Part shown: positions 15,092 to 24,058 of the stretch, one piece after another
Layout of the letters: each line of letters starts with the position of its first letter
How positions within the stretch are numbered: position 1 is the stretch's first letter
Origin: CAZRKC01 sp964600665
GTDB taxonomy: Bacteria > Bacillota > SLNR01
NCBI GenBank assembly: GCA_964600665.1
Contig: CAZRKC010000034.1
Span: 1 to 25,616 of the forward strand
Direction: 5' to 3'
Length of the DNA: 25,616 nucleotides
Notes under the pieces: generated by a model
What the model saw: the letters and a program-made list of their open reading frames with translations, nothing else
The model's database searches: none
What the model was told of the DNA's origin: nothing
Translations under genes and position numbers: made by a program

Positions 15092-15123
15092 AAAACAAAC
15101 CCCAGCGGTAAAATAACCGCTGG
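15092..15123 (-). terminator. Intrinsic terminator of typA
   Basis: On the minus strand CCAGCGGT (15123-15116) and ACCGCTGG (15109-15102) form an 8-bp stem with a 6-base loop. It is followed by GG and a U-rich run (TTTGTTTTT). It lies 72 bases after the typA stop and before the MFS start. Confidence 0.75.
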
Positions 15124-15194
15124 AATAATCATGCTGAATCATTTGTTCTGTATGATTTATCATAATCCTTCTTAATTTATATGTTTAAGTATAT

Positions 15195-17015
15195 CTATTC
15201 TTCTTTTTTTCTCGATTTTGCACGTTCATGTTTAGATAAGAACCGCTTTCTGATCCGAATTGAGATTGGTGTCACCTCAACTAGTTCATCGTCATTAATA
15301 TACTCGAGACATTGTTCAAGGCTAAATAGTCTGACCGAGTCTAAACGCAATGACTCTTCAGCAGTACTTGAACGCATATTGGTGACGTGCTTCTTTTTAC
15401 TAACATTTACTTCCATATCGCCAGAACGATTGCTCTCACCAACAACCATTCCCTCATACACTAAAGTCCCTGGCTTAACAAACAGAATCCCACGTTCTTG
15501 TAAATTGTGCAGCGCAAAAATTGTTGTTGTCCCGGTTTCAGAAGCAATCATGACTCCTGCTTGTCGTCCCCTTGTTTCTCCAGCATCGGGTCCATAGCCA
15601 TCAAACACATGGTTCATGATACCATAACCTTTTGTCATCGTCATAAATTCGGAACGAAACCCGATTAGCGATCGTGCACTGATGGTAAATTCTAACCGAA
15701 TGCTTCCCATACCAGAATGGATCATACTAGTCATAATCCCTTTTCGAGAGCCTATCTTCTCCATAACCGAACCCATTGCTTCTTCAGGGACATCCAAAAC
15801 CAGTCGTTCATAAGGTTCTAATCGTTTGCCATCTTCAATTCTAAAGATTACTTCTGGTTTGGATATTTGGAACTCGTATCCTTCTCTGCGCATAGTTTCG
15901 ATCAAAATCGACAAATGAAGTTCACCTCGACCGGAAACCTTCAATGCGTCTGGTGAATCCGTATCTTCTACTTTTAAACTGATATTTGTTTCAGTTTCAC
16001 GATATAATCGTTCCCTTAGGTGTCTTGAAGTGACGAAAATACCATCCTGGCCGGAAAATGGACTATCATTCACATGGAAGGTCATTGACAAAGTTGGCTC
16101 ATCGACCCGTAGAACCGGTAACTGTTCCGGGTGCTCCTGATCGGAAATCGTCTCTCCAATTTGAATATTGGATAGCCCTGCAATAGCCACAATGTCACCG
16201 GCAGATGCTTGGAGTGTTTGCGCTTTTTTTAAGCCAATATAGGTGTACAATGTTCCAATTTTACCCGTCTCGATTTTGCCATCGTGTCGAATAATTGATA
16301 CAGTATCGTTATTCTTGACTGTTCCTCTTCCGATTCTACCAATAGCGATTCTTCCCAAGTACTCACTATAATCCAAAGTTGTCACCAACATCTGCAATGG
16401 GGATTCGGCGTCCCCATCAGGTTTTGGAATCGAGTTTATGATGGTCTCGAACAAATCTTGGATATCTTCTTTTGGTTGGGAGATATCGCAAGTTGCAGTT
16501 CCATTTCGCGCCGATGCGTAAACAACCGGAAAGTCTAGCTGCTCATCATTCGCGTTAAGTTCAATGAAAAGGTCGATAATTTCATCCAAAACCTCTGGAA
16601 CACGTGCATCGGGTCGATCAATCTTGTTGATAACGACAATGGGTTTCAACTTTTGTTCCAGGGCCTTGCGCAAAACAAATTTTGTCTGGGGCATCGGGCC
16701 TTCAAAAGCATCAACAACCAGTAAAACGCCATCAACCATTGAAAGAACACGTTCCACTTCTCCGCTAAAATCGGCATGTCCAGGTGTATCAACAATGTTT
16801 ATTTTAATATTCTTATAGACCACTGCTGTGTTTTTTGCAAGAATCGTAATTCCTCGTTCTCTTTCTAAATCATTTGAATCCATCACTCGTTCAGCGACAT
16901 TCTCATTAGCACGGAAAATCCCACTCTGTCTTAAAAGACCGTCCACTAAAGTGGTCTTCCCGTGATCCACATGAGCAATGATTGCTAAATTGCGAATATC
17001 ATCCCTTAATGACAT
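15195..17015 (-). CDS. typA: Ribosome-associated GTPase TypA/BipA
   Basis: This 606-residue translational GTPase, full length for TypA/BipA, binds the ribosome and affects 50S assembly and stress or low-temperature growth. GTPase motifs appear in order: AHVDHGKTT (14-22), RERGIT, DTPGHADF, NKIDRPDA and YASARNG. These are followed by the EF-G-like domains II, III and V and the TypA-specific C-terminal domain (KGYGIMNHVFDGYGP, RSGDMEVNVSKKKHVTNMR). The basic tail RKRFLSKHERAKSRKKEE is typical. The start is ATG at 17015 with GGAGG 6 bases upstream. It is flanked by terminators on both sides. The likely promoter at 17102-17130 reads through the hairpin at 17060-17078, suggesting attenuation or shared regulation. 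Confidence 0.95.
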   Translation of the reverse strand: MSLRDDIRNLAIIAHVDHGKTTLVDGLLRQSGIFRANENVAERVMDSNDLERERGITILAKNTAVVYKNIKINIVDTPGHADFSGEVERVLSMVDGVLLVVDAFEGPMPQTKFVLRKALEQKLKPIVVINKIDRPDARVPEVLDEIIDLFIELNANDEQLDFPVVYASARNGTATCDISQPKEDIQDLFETIINSIPKPDGDAESPLQMLVTTLDYSEYLGRIAIGRIGRGTVKNNDTVSIIRHDGKIETGKIGTLYTYIGLKKAQTLQASAGDIVAIAGLSNIQIGETISDQEHPEQLPVLRVDEPTLSMTFHVNDSPFSGQDGIFVTSRHLRERLYRETETNISLKVEDTDSPDALKVSGRGELHLSILIETMRREGYEFQISKPEVIFRIEDGKRLEPYERLVLDVPEEAMGSVMEKIGSRKGIMTSMIHSGMGSIRLEFTISARSLIGFRSEFMTMTKGYGIMNHVFDGYGPDAGETRGRQAGVMIASETGTTTIFALHNLQERGILFVKPGTLVYEGMVVGESNRSGDMEVNVSKKKHVTNMRSSTAEESLRLDSVRLFSLEQCLEYINDDELVEVTPISIRIRKRFLSKHERAKSRKKEE

Positions 17016-17050
17016 AATTACCCTCCACACTATCGATTAGCCATATATGA

Positions 17051-17078
17051 ATCAAAAAAGAGATGCACAAGGCATCTC
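17051..17078 (-). terminator. Intrinsic terminator after bshA, inside the apparent typA leader
   Basis: GAGATGC-CTTGT-GCATCTC (17078-17060 on the minus strand) is followed directly by TTTTTTGATTC. It is a textbook hairpin plus U run, 73 bases after the bshA stop. The best typA promoter lies upstream of it, so it may also act on typA transcripts. Confidence 0.8.
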
Positions 17079-17101
17079 AGGTCATGCATGTGTCGAACTT
17101 A

Positions 17102-17130
17102 ATTATATACTAGCGCAAGTGACATGTAAA
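17102..17130 (-). promoter_or_regulatory. Probable typA promoter
   Basis: TTTACA (17130-17125) and TATAAT (17107-17102) are separated by exactly 17 bases on the minus strand, in the gap after the bshA stop. It is the best consensus promoter in the region and would give a typA leader of about 80 bases beginning just before the terminator hairpin. Confidence 0.6.
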
Positions 17131-17150
17131 GACCTTTAGTTTTGATAGCT

Positions 17151-18272
17151 TTATGAATTGATGACTTCATGATAATAATCTTCATACTCTGGAATAATCA
17201 CTTTAGAATCAAAATGATTAACCGCTTTTTCCCGACCATTGATACGAATGGTGTTGTAGATGTCTTCATCCTGTAATAAGTGTATGGCATGTGAAGCAAG
17301 GCCTTCAATGTCCCCCAGCGCGGACAGGAATCCCGTAACCCCATGCTCTATGACTTCGGGGATCCCTCCGATATTTGTAGCTACAACTGGGACACCACAA
17401 GCCATTGCTTCCAAAGCGACTAATCCGAAACTTTCTTTTTCTGACAGTAATAGAAACAGATCTGCAATTGACAATAGTTCAACGACTCGTTCTTGTTTAC
17501 CTAAAAAATGTATTCTTGACTGCAGATTATGCTCCTGTGCAAAGTGCATGGCCAAATTAATATCCGGGCCATCTCCGACAAGGAGAAGGTGACTGGGTAC
17601 CTCTTGATTGATCCGTTGAAATACTTTGCAAATATCATAGATTCGTTTTAATGGTCTGAAGTTTGATATATGCATGATAATCTTTTCATTCGCTCCAGCA
17701 TATTTACTTCTTAAACACGGATTTTCTTTTCGGCAATAGATATCGGTATCAATGAAGTTGTATATGGTGCGAATATCCCGAGTAATACCGAAAGTGTCCA
17801 GGGTTTCTTTTTTCAAACTGTCAGAAACAGTAGTCACACCATCGCTTTCTTCAATGCTAAACTGTGTAATATCGAAGAATTGCTTATCGGCTCCAACCAG
17901 GGTGATATCTGTTCCATGCAGAGTTGTTATCACAGGAAGGCGGTGATCTTTGTACATCTGGCGCGCTAAGTAACCACTGACTGCATGGGGCATTGCATAG
18001 TGCACATGGATAAGATCTAAGCCTGCACATTGAGCAACCTCAACAATTTTTCCAGCAAGGGCAATTGAATAGGGTGGATATTTGAACAGCGGATATTCAA
18101 GGATTTCAACCTCATGAAAATAAATATTTTCATGAAATAAGTCAAGTCTAAAGGGCCTCTCATAGCTGATGAAGTGGACTTGATGACCACGTAGTGCCAT
18201 TTGTTTACCTAGCTCAGTGGCAATGACTCCACTTCCCCCATAGGATGGATAGCATACAATAGCAATCTTCAT
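17151..18272 (-). CDS. bshA: BshA, N-acetyl-alpha-D-glucosaminyl L-malate synthase
   Basis: This 373-residue GT4 glycosyltransferase makes GlcNAc-malate from UDP-GlcNAc and L-malate, the first step of bacillithiol synthesis in the cytoplasm. Diagnostic parts are the N-terminal MKIAIVCYPSYGGSGVIATE, HVHYAMPHAVSGYLARQ, TLHGTDITLVG (near 105), ESDGVTTVSDSL, NFRPLKR and the C-terminal donor-site segments EKESFGLVALE and AMACGVPVVATNIGGIPEVI. Length and motifs fit BshA closely rather than a generic GT4. The start is ATG at 18272 with GGAGG 8 bases upstream, overlapping the bshB1 stop by 4 bases (ATGA). It is third in bshC-bshB1-bshA and is followed by a strong terminator. Confidence 0.93.
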   Translation of the reverse strand: MKIAIVCYPSYGGSGVIATELGKQMALRGHQVHFISYERPFRLDLFHENIYFHEVEILEYPLFKYPPYSIALAGKIVEVAQCAGLDLIHVHYAMPHAVSGYLARQMYKDHRLPVITTLHGTDITLVGADKQFFDITQFSIEESDGVTTVSDSLKKETLDTFGITRDIRTIYNFIDTDIYCRKENPCLRSKYAGANEKIIMHISNFRPLKRIYDICKVFQRINQEVPSHLLLVGDGPDINLAMHFAQEHNLQSRIHFLGKQERVVELLSIADLFLLLSEKESFGLVALEAMACGVPVVATNIGGIPEVIEHGVTGFLSALGDIEGLASHAIHLLQDEDIYNTIRINGREKAVNHFDSKVIIPEYEDYYHEVINS

Positions 18273-18958
18273 CTCACATTCCTCCACAAACCTGCAGGGT
18301 CAGAAATTTGAATTGGATTACGAGAAGCAAACCCTTCGCCGTAGAGTTTTTTGATTTGTGATCCGAAATACCGGTCTCTGCTCTCAAGGCTGTAGGGATA
18401 CTTCCCTTCAAATTGTGAATCGTGTGCAAGGATTGAAGCCTTCTTCAAATCATAGTACTCTGAGACGTCACATATAAACGAGATGTTCTCTGCTTTATTG
18501 ATGAAATAGTAAAACAAGTAGGGAGGCCGGTAAGGTTCAATTTCTGGCATATATTTTCTTAACCCGCTGGAAAAATGAGCCTCTGTGATTAATTCGCTTG
18601 CTTTCACATGATCAGGATGACGATCAATCCAATATGGTGCAACAACAATTGATGGACGATGTATCCGCATCAACTTAACGATAGGCCCAATATAATCATC
18701 CGTTATCTCTAAATGGCGATCGGAGAACCCTAGATTTTCTCTGAACGTTAAATTAAGAATCTGACTCGCATTGAATGATTCTTTCATTCTCTCTTCAACA
18801 TTGCCCCGTGTACCCATTTCCCCTTTCGTTAAATCAACAATCGCAACTTTATAGCCAAGTGCGCATTCTTTTGCAACAAATCCACCTGCCCCGATTTCTA
18901 CATCATCGGGGTGAGCTCCAAAGGCCATCACATCAATAAAGTTATTAATCGTTATCAT
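18269..18958 (-). CDS. bshB1: BshB1, bacillithiol biosynthesis deacetylase
   Basis: This 229-residue zinc-dependent PIG-L/LmbE-family deacetylase removes the acetyl group from GlcNAc-malate, the second bacillithiol step. The zinc motif AHPDDVEIGAGG begins at residue 15 and the partner motif IDRHPDHVKASEL follows near 110. The segment GTRGNVEERMKES and the C-terminal SRDRYFGSQIKKLYGEGF are typical of BshB1. I chose ATG at 18958, which overlaps the end of bshC by 14 bases. Its ribosome site is poor because GGGAG abuts the start, so translation probably depends on coupling to bshC. A longer N-terminus is possible but not supported by family length. It ends in an ATGA overlap with bshA. Confidence 0.92.
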   Translation of the reverse strand: MITINNFIDVMAFGAHPDDVEIGAGGFVAKECALGYKVAIVDLTKGEMGTRGNVEERMKESFNASQILNLTFRENLGFSDRHLEITDDYIGPIVKLMRIHRPSIVVAPYWIDRHPDHVKASELITEAHFSSGLRKYMPEIEPYRPPYLFYYFINKAENISFICDVSEYYDLKKASILAHDSQFEGKYPYSLESRDRYFGSQIKKLYGEGFASRNPIQISDPAGLWRNVR

Positions 18959-20585
18959 CTCCCAATTGAATGATTGAATGGCGAAAGTCACTTATTTCCC
19001 AGCTTTGGGAAATTGCTTTGAGTACTTGATCATCATAATTGAATAAATATGGAAATATATTGTAGACCCTTTCCTGCAGGTGTTCGTGTGGCATAATATG
19101 GTCCGCTAAAGATCGAAATCGGTCGATATACTCCTTTTCGTTTTTACGATGCCTTTGCTTGGATTTTTTCCTTAAGTAATCGACCTGAAAATGAATTCGG
19201 CCCAAATTTCCTTCGATCAGCTGCACCAAGTTAGGATGCAGGGAATTTAAATCGGGCATTAGGGCTTCATAAATGGATGCAATATCGCTCTTCACAGAGT
19301 CAAATCTTTGGTCGATGGGGAAAGGTTCGCTATTAGCAAGATAATCGGTCAGAATTTGCTGATGTTTTTTGAGAAAATCAGAAACCGTAAATCCCAGGCT
19401 GGTGAATTCCTTTTGTACCTGATTCTCGATCAGAGTCGCACTTAGCCTGGGGTAAATGACTGGCATTGATTTATTAAATAGTGGGTAAACATCTTTCAAC
19501 TGTGAATAATAGGCAACCTCTCCTGGTCCTGCAACATAAGCCAAGGTTGGGAACAGATGGTCTTGCACAATTGGTCTTAACACCACATTTGGACTAAATA
19601 AATGCGGTTCTCCATAAATGGATTCGATCAATTCGTTCATCGGAATCGACTTTGTCATATTGTCCGAATAGAACTGGTTAAGTTCATCTTTATGTATCAA
19701 TTCTCGAGCATTCTGATCGCTTCGAAACAGCGTTAACGAATTTTCGGTAACCGTTATCTGCTCGTCATACCCTGCTTGCCGAAGTTTCTGGGTGCGCTCG
19801 GTCAACACCGATTGAATCATATCTCCCAATTGGACAGCTTGAGTGAAAATGGGTGCAGATAACTCTCTTTGCGCTTGACTCATAGGATCTGTGCAAATGA
19901 GACCATTGGATTGGAAAAGTATGCTGACAAGTCTGCTAAACCAATTGGCGATACTATCTGATGACGCTGCCGTTTCTTTGAGGAGTTTTAAGTATTTTCC
20001 TTTGGACTGACCATCTGGTGTCATTTTTTCGAGATCGTCTATCATCGTGTGTATAGAATCAGTTACCGGCAAATACCCAACAGATACTTTAGAAAAGTCA
20101 TGGCTCTCCAATTCTATTGTATTGATTTGATTGTCAACGCCAAACAACAGAATTCTTTTTATCTCATCAAAATCATGATCTTCACTTGCAACCCAGAATA
20201 CAGGAACACAGTGAATGTGCATCGTTTCCGTTATGTGTTCAGCTAAAAGAATTGCGGTAATGATTTTGTATATCGTATAAAGCGGCCCGGTGAATACACC
20301 AGCTTGTTGGCCTGTCACAATTGCATAAGTATCCTGTTTTCTTAATTTTTCAATATTACTGATTGTTTCCGATCCGCAACCTAAGCCCAAGTTATATTCC
20401 AAAAGATCTTTCACAATCGCATTGCGATCAATCGAGTACTGTGATTGAATCTCCTTCGCTCGTTTGATGAAGCTATCCCGTTGATCAGGTGGAAGCGGAA
20501 AGAAGTCAATCAATGATGAGGGATTATTTAAATACTCCCCCACCAGAAGAGAATGGTTCAGATGCGAGATCCGGTCGACTATCAT
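18945..20585 (-). CDS. bshC: BshC, putative cysteine-adding enzyme of bacillithiol synthesis
   Basis: This 546-residue protein matches BshC in length and character. It is the proposed ligase that adds cysteine to glucosamine-malate to finish bacillithiol. Recognisable stretches are AIVTGQQAGVFTGPLYTIYK, CVPVFWVASEDHDFDEI, FPTLAYVAGPGEVAYYSQLK and MPVIYPRLSATLIE. A coiled-coil-rich C-terminal part (about 400-500) ends in EHLQERVYNIFPYLF. The start at 20585 follows AGGAGG by 7 bases. An in-frame extension upstream has no support. It begins 83 bases after livF without a terminator, and heads bshC-bshB1-bshA. Its enzymatic reaction is inferred from genetics of the family rather than visible motifs. 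Confidence 0.92.
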   Translation of the reverse strand: MIVDRISHLNHSLLVGEYLNNPSSLIDFFPLPPDQRDSFIKRAKEIQSQYSIDRNAIVKDLLEYNLGLGCGSETISNIEKLRKQDTYAIVTGQQAGVFTGPLYTIYKIITAILLAEHITETMHIHCVPVFWVASEDHDFDEIKRILLFGVDNQINTIELESHDFSKVSVGYLPVTDSIHTMIDDLEKMTPDGQSKGKYLKLLKETAASSDSIANWFSRLVSILFQSNGLICTDPMSQAQRELSAPIFTQAVQLGDMIQSVLTERTQKLRQAGYDEQITVTENSLTLFRSDQNARELIHKDELNQFYSDNMTKSIPMNELIESIYGEPHLFSPNVVLRPIVQDHLFPTLAYVAGPGEVAYYSQLKDVYPLFNKSMPVIYPRLSATLIENQVQKEFTSLGFTVSDFLKKHQQILTDYLANSEPFPIDQRFDSVKSDIASIYEALMPDLNSLHPNLVQLIEGNLGRIHFQVDYLRKKSKQRHRKNEKEYIDRFRSLADHIMPHEHLQERVYNIFPYLFNYDDQVLKAISQSWEISDFRHSIIQLGDDND

Positions 20586-20668
20586 CAGATCGCCTCCTAA
20601 GCGTTCATAATGTGAAATTTGCACTGTCGGGATCAAATCATAATGAGATCAAAGTTCAATCATGTTGC

Positions 20669-21373
20669 TTAATCCCCCAGATAAGCTCTTTTCACATCCT
20701 CATTCACCAAAAGCTTCTTTGCGTCATCGTGAAGAACAACATGCCCTGTTTCTAATACATATCCTTTTGCTGCAATGTTCAATGCAAGATGGGCATTTTG
20801 CTCAACTAGCAATATGGTTGTACCTTGCTGATTAATATCAGTGATGATATTAAATATTTCTTCAACAATAATGGGTGCAAGCCCCATCGAAGGCTCATCC
20901 AATAAGAGTAGTCGGGGTTTGGACATGAGTGCCCGGCCAATTGCTAACATTTGTTGTTCGCCGCCGCTCAGTGTTCCGGCAACTTGTTTCGTTCGCTCCT
21001 TTAATTTTGGAAAGAGAATATATACTTGTTCTAAGCCCGCTTTGAAATCGGACTTCTTTTTAACGAGGTAGGCGCCCATTTCTAGGTTCTCAAACACACT
21101 CATTCTTGGGAATATCCTTCTTCCTTCTGGAACCATCGAAATCCCCAGCGAGACGATTTTATGCGGTGGTACTTTCGAAATTTCCACATTCTCAAACACC
21201 ACACTACCAGTCAATGGCCGGACAAGACCGCAGATTGTTTTTAATAATGTTGTTTTCCCAGCCCCATTGGCACCGATGAGTGTTACAATTTCCCCATGTC
21301 CCACATGAATAGAAACACCTTTCAATGCTTGTATATTTCCATAGCTGCTGAAAATATTTTCTACTTGTAACAT
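20669..21373 (-). CDS. livF: Branched-chain amino acid ABC transporter ATP-binding protein LivF
   Basis: This 234-residue ATPase is the second nucleotide-binding subunit of the LIV-type importer on the cytoplasmic face. The sequence shows the Walker A GANGAGKTTLLKT (about 35-47), the SMVPEGRRIFPRMSVFENL block characteristic of LivF, the signature LSGGEQQMLAIGRAL, the Walker B LLLLDEPSMGLAP and the switch His in VEQNAHLALNIA. It starts at ATG 21373, overlapping livG by 3 bases, with AAGGG 9 bases upstream; a GTG at 21379 is an alternative. It is the last gene of the transporter set. No terminator separates it from bshC. Confidence 0.93.
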   Translation of the reverse strand: MLQVENIFSSYGNIQALKGVSIHVGHGEIVTLIGANGAGKTTLLKTICGLVRPLTGSVVFENVEISKVPPHKIVSLGISMVPEGRRIFPRMSVFENLEMGAYLVKKKSDFKAGLEQVYILFPKLKERTKQVAGTLSGGEQQMLAIGRALMSKPRLLLLDEPSMGLAPIIVEEIFNIITDINQQGTTILLVEQNAHLALNIAAKGYVLETGHVVLHDDAKKLLVNEDVKRAYLGD

Positions 21374-21375
21374 GA

Positions 21376-22137
21376 TCACGCGCCCTTTCCAAGATATGCT
21401 TCGACTACTTTAGGGTTTTTCCGAATTTCTTCCGGTTTATCCTCGGCAATTTTCTTTCCATAGTCAAGGACGGCGATACGGTCTGAAATACCCATGACAA
21501 CTTTCATATCATGCTCAATCAATAATATTGTATGTCCCATGTCACGAATTTTTGTGATGAGGGACATTAAAGTCAAGGTTTCTAAAGGATTCATTCCGGC
21601 AGCCGGTTCGTCCAGTAATAGGAGCGCAGGACTAGTAGCTAAAGCTCGGGCAATTTCCAAACGACGTTGTTCACCGTAGGGCAGATTCTTGGCGAGTTCG
21701 TCGCGTTTTTCATGCAAACCAACGAATTGTAACATCGAGTTGGTTTTCTCATGAATTACTCTCTCTTCTTGTTTAACCCATGCAGGCTTCATCAGAGAAC
21801 CAATTAATTCTGCCTTTGTTCTGCAGTGCTGTGCAAGTGATACATTATCTTGAACAGTCATGTTCCCGAAAAGACGGATGTTTTGGAACGTGCGTGCAAT
21901 TCCTTTTTCAGTTATGTAATAAGGCTTTCGCCCGTCGATGCGGGATCCATTGAATACAACTTGACCCATTGTTGGCGTATAAATCCCCGTCAGCAAGTTA
22001 AAGACGGTCGTTTTACCAGCACCATTCGGTCCAATTAACCCAAATATTTCACCGCTTGAAATGGTGAAGCTAATATCATCTACTGCTTTCAAACCCCCAA
22101 AAGCTTTTGTTAACGATGCTACTTCCAACAATGACAT
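21376..22137 (-). CDS. livG: Branched-chain amino acid ABC transporter ATP-binding protein LivG
   Basis: This 253-residue ATPase is the partner of LivF. It carries the Walker A GPNGAGKTTVFNLLTG (about 35-50), GIARTFQNIRLFGNMTVQDNV diagnostic of LivG, the signature LPYGEQRRLEIARAL (the family's usual Y-G-Q/E variant of LSGGQ), the Walker B LLLLDEPAAGMNP and the switch His in IEHDM. The C-terminal KNPKVVEAYLGKG is also typical. The start overlaps the livM stop by one base (TAATG), showing translational coupling within the operon. Confidence 0.94.
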   Translation of the reverse strand: MSLLEVASLTKAFGGLKAVDDISFTISSGEIFGLIGPNGAGKTTVFNLLTGIYTPTMGQVVFNGSRIDGRKPYYITEKGIARTFQNIRLFGNMTVQDNVSLAQHCRTKAELIGSLMKPAWVKQEERVIHEKTNSMLQFVGLHEKRDELAKNLPYGEQRRLEIARALATSPALLLLDEPAAGMNPLETLTLMSLITKIRDMGHTILLIEHDMKVVMGISDRIAVLDYGKKIAEDKPEEIRKNPKVVEAYLGKGA

Positions 22138-23036
22138 TATAAATCACCCATTTCTGACTTGTTCCTGTGTCTGTTGTTAATTGTACCACGTATTCGATCA
22201 AACCCTCCGGAAGCAAATGACCGACTACTGATCAATCCCTGAGGCCGAACTAGCATCATGACAACCAAGAGGACACCATACAATATTTGACGATATTCTG
22301 CAACCGCCCTGAGAATTTCAGGAACGACAGTTAGTACCCCGGCACCAACACTTGCGCCAAGAGCATTACCCATCCCTCCTAGCACTACCATGCAGAGTAT
22401 CTCAATTGAACGAAGAAAACCAAAACTCGAAGCATTGATGTAACGATAGAAGATTGTATACAAACCTCCAGCAAGTCCAGCAAATAGAGCACTAACCGCA
22501 AAGGACAGGATCTTGTATCTGGTTGTGTTGATCCCCATTGCTTCAGCAGCAATCTCGTCTTCTCGAATCGCTATCAAAGCACGACCTACTCGTGAACGCG
22601 TCAGTCGGTAGAGGAACAAAGCAGTGATGATAACACTCAGTAGCACAACGACAAAGAGCGCACCTTGTGATTGTCTGGGAATGCCGCGCAATCCCATCGT
22701 TCCGCCGGTAATTTTAAGATCCAAAAACACAACGCGGATAATTTCGCCAAAACCTAATGTTGCTATTGCTAAATAATCTCCGCGAAGGCGAAGTGTTGGA
22801 GTACCAATCAATAACCCGAACAACCCTGCCACCAATGCCCCAATAATTATTGCGATAACAAAGGGAATATGGTATGTGACAATTAAAATCCCCGAAGTGA
22901 ATGCCCCAATACTCATGAATGCAGCATGCCCGAGGGAAAGTTGACCCGTGTACCCCGTCACAAGATTTAGACTCAGTGCGAGAATGATATTGATGCTAGT
23001 TGCAACAAAAATATTGAAATAGTAAGCGTTTATCAT
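22137..23036 (-). CDS. livM: Branched-chain amino acid ABC transporter permease LivM
   Basis: This 299-residue integral membrane protein has about 9 hydrophobic segments and LivM hallmarks: NLVTGYTGQLSLGHAAFMSIGA, TLRLRGDYLAIATLGFGEIIR, the coupling-helix region SRVGRALIAIREDEIAAEAMGIN, and VLGGMGNALGASVGAGVL. With LivH it forms the channel for leucine, isoleucine and valine, or related substrates. It starts 7 bases after the livH stop. The C-terminal tail is short and basic (RGTINNRHRNKS). Substrate specificity rests on family and T-box context. Confidence 0.93.
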   Translation of the reverse strand: MINAYYFNIFVATSINIILALSLNLVTGYTGQLSLGHAAFMSIGAFTSGILIVTYHIPFVIAIIIGALVAGLFGLLIGTPTLRLRGDYLAIATLGFGEIIRVVFLDLKITGGTMGLRGIPRQSQGALFVVVLLSVIITALFLYRLTRSRVGRALIAIREDEIAAEAMGINTTRYKILSFAVSALFAGLAGGLYTIFYRYINASSFGFLRSIEILCMVVLGGMGNALGASVGAGVLTVVPEILRAVAEYRQILYGVLLVVMMLVRPQGLISSRSFASGGFDRIRGTINNRHRNKSEMGDL

Positions 23037-23043
23037 ACCCCAC

Positions 23044-23964
23044 CTACACTTTCTCTTGTGTTTGCCGACCGAGTAAACCGGTTGGTTTAAGAATTAAAAT
23101 TACAATCAGGATACTAAATGCGATGGCATCTTTCAGGGCTGAGCTAATGTACGCAGCACCGAGGACTTCGAGTAATCCCAAAACCAAACCTCCAACCATG
23201 GCACCTGGAATATATCCTATCCCTCCGAGAACTGCAGCAACAAAACCCTTCAGTCCTGGCATGACCCCCATAGTGGGAAAGACGGAATTGAAGTAAATTC
23301 CTATTAACACGCCAGCTGCTCCTCCTAGTGCAGAACCGATTGCAAAGGTAAAAGAAATTACATGGTTGATATTGACTCCCATCAAAGCCGAAGTTTCTTT
23401 GTCTTGTGCCGTTGCACGCATTGCTTTACCAATTTTTGTTTTTTGCACCAAATACGTTAAAGCAATCATTAAGGTAATTGATATCAGCATAATGAATAAT
23501 TGCATGGAACTGATTTGAATCCTTAATGGTAAACCATCTGTTGCAATCTCAGCTATTTGATATATCACCACATTGAATGGTCGAGGAAACGGTCTGGCTT
23601 GCGGGCCCCAGAATCTGATGCCTAAATTTTGGAGTAATATCGAAACCCCGATTGCACTGATGAGCATGGCGATTCGAGGGGATCTTCTAAGTGGGCGATA
23701 CGCAATTCTTTCAACTGTCATTCCAAGAATCGACGAGGTTGCCATTGCAGCTGCAAATGCAACAGGAAAAGGTACTTTCAGGGATACATAGCAAAACATA
23801 CCCACAAAAGAACCAATCATGTAGATTTCTCCGTGCGCGAAATTTATCAGCTCCATTATTCCATAAACCATTGTGTAACCTAACGCAATTAAAGCATATA
23901 CACTACCTAATGTGATGCCGTTAATGATCTGTTGCGCAAAAGAAATCAGTTCTTCTAATAACAT
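23044..23964 (-). CDS. livH: Branched-chain amino acid ABC transporter permease LivH
   Basis: This 306-residue permease has about 8 membrane segments and LivH hallmarks: NGITLGSVYALIALGYTMVYG (18-38), INFAHGEIYMIGSF, the coupling loop TKIGKAMRATAQDKETSALMGVN, and VLGGIGYIPGAMVGGLVLG. It pairs with LivM in the inner membrane. I chose ATG at 23964 with AGGAG 8 bases upstream; an in-frame GTG at 23973 is less likely. It is separated from the binding-protein gene by about 95 bases containing a strong hairpin. Confidence 0.93.
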   Translation of the reverse strand: MLLEELISFAQQIINGITLGSVYALIALGYTMVYGIMELINFAHGEIYMIGSFVGMFCYVSLKVPFPVAFAAAMATSSILGMTVERIAYRPLRRSPRIAMLISAIGVSILLQNLGIRFWGPQARPFPRPFNVVIYQIAEIATDGLPLRIQISSMQLFIMLISITLMIALTYLVQKTKIGKAMRATAQDKETSALMGVNINHVISFTFAIGSALGGAAGVLIGIYFNSVFPTMGVMPGLKGFVAAVLGGIGYIPGAMVGGLVLGLLEVLGAAYISSALKDAIAFSILIVILILKPTGLLGRQTQEKV

Positions 23965-24015
23965 TGACAGCACTCCTACTCAAATCAACTCTATCTTCAA
24001 GACCAATTTAAAGAA

Positions 24016-24048
24016 TGGGTCATGCAGAGCTTGACTCTGCATGACCCA
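24016..24048 (-). terminator. Intercistronic hairpin after the binding-protein gene
   Basis: GGGTCATGCAGAG (24017-24029) and CTCTGCATGACCC (24035-24047) form a perfect 13-bp stem with a 5-base loop, 11 bases after the lipoprotein stop. On the minus strand it is followed by ATTCTTTAAATT, a weak U run. This suits partial termination or 3'-end protection that leaves more binding protein than permease, as in other ABC operons. Confidence 0.6.
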
Positions 24049-24058
24049 AATCAAGCTC

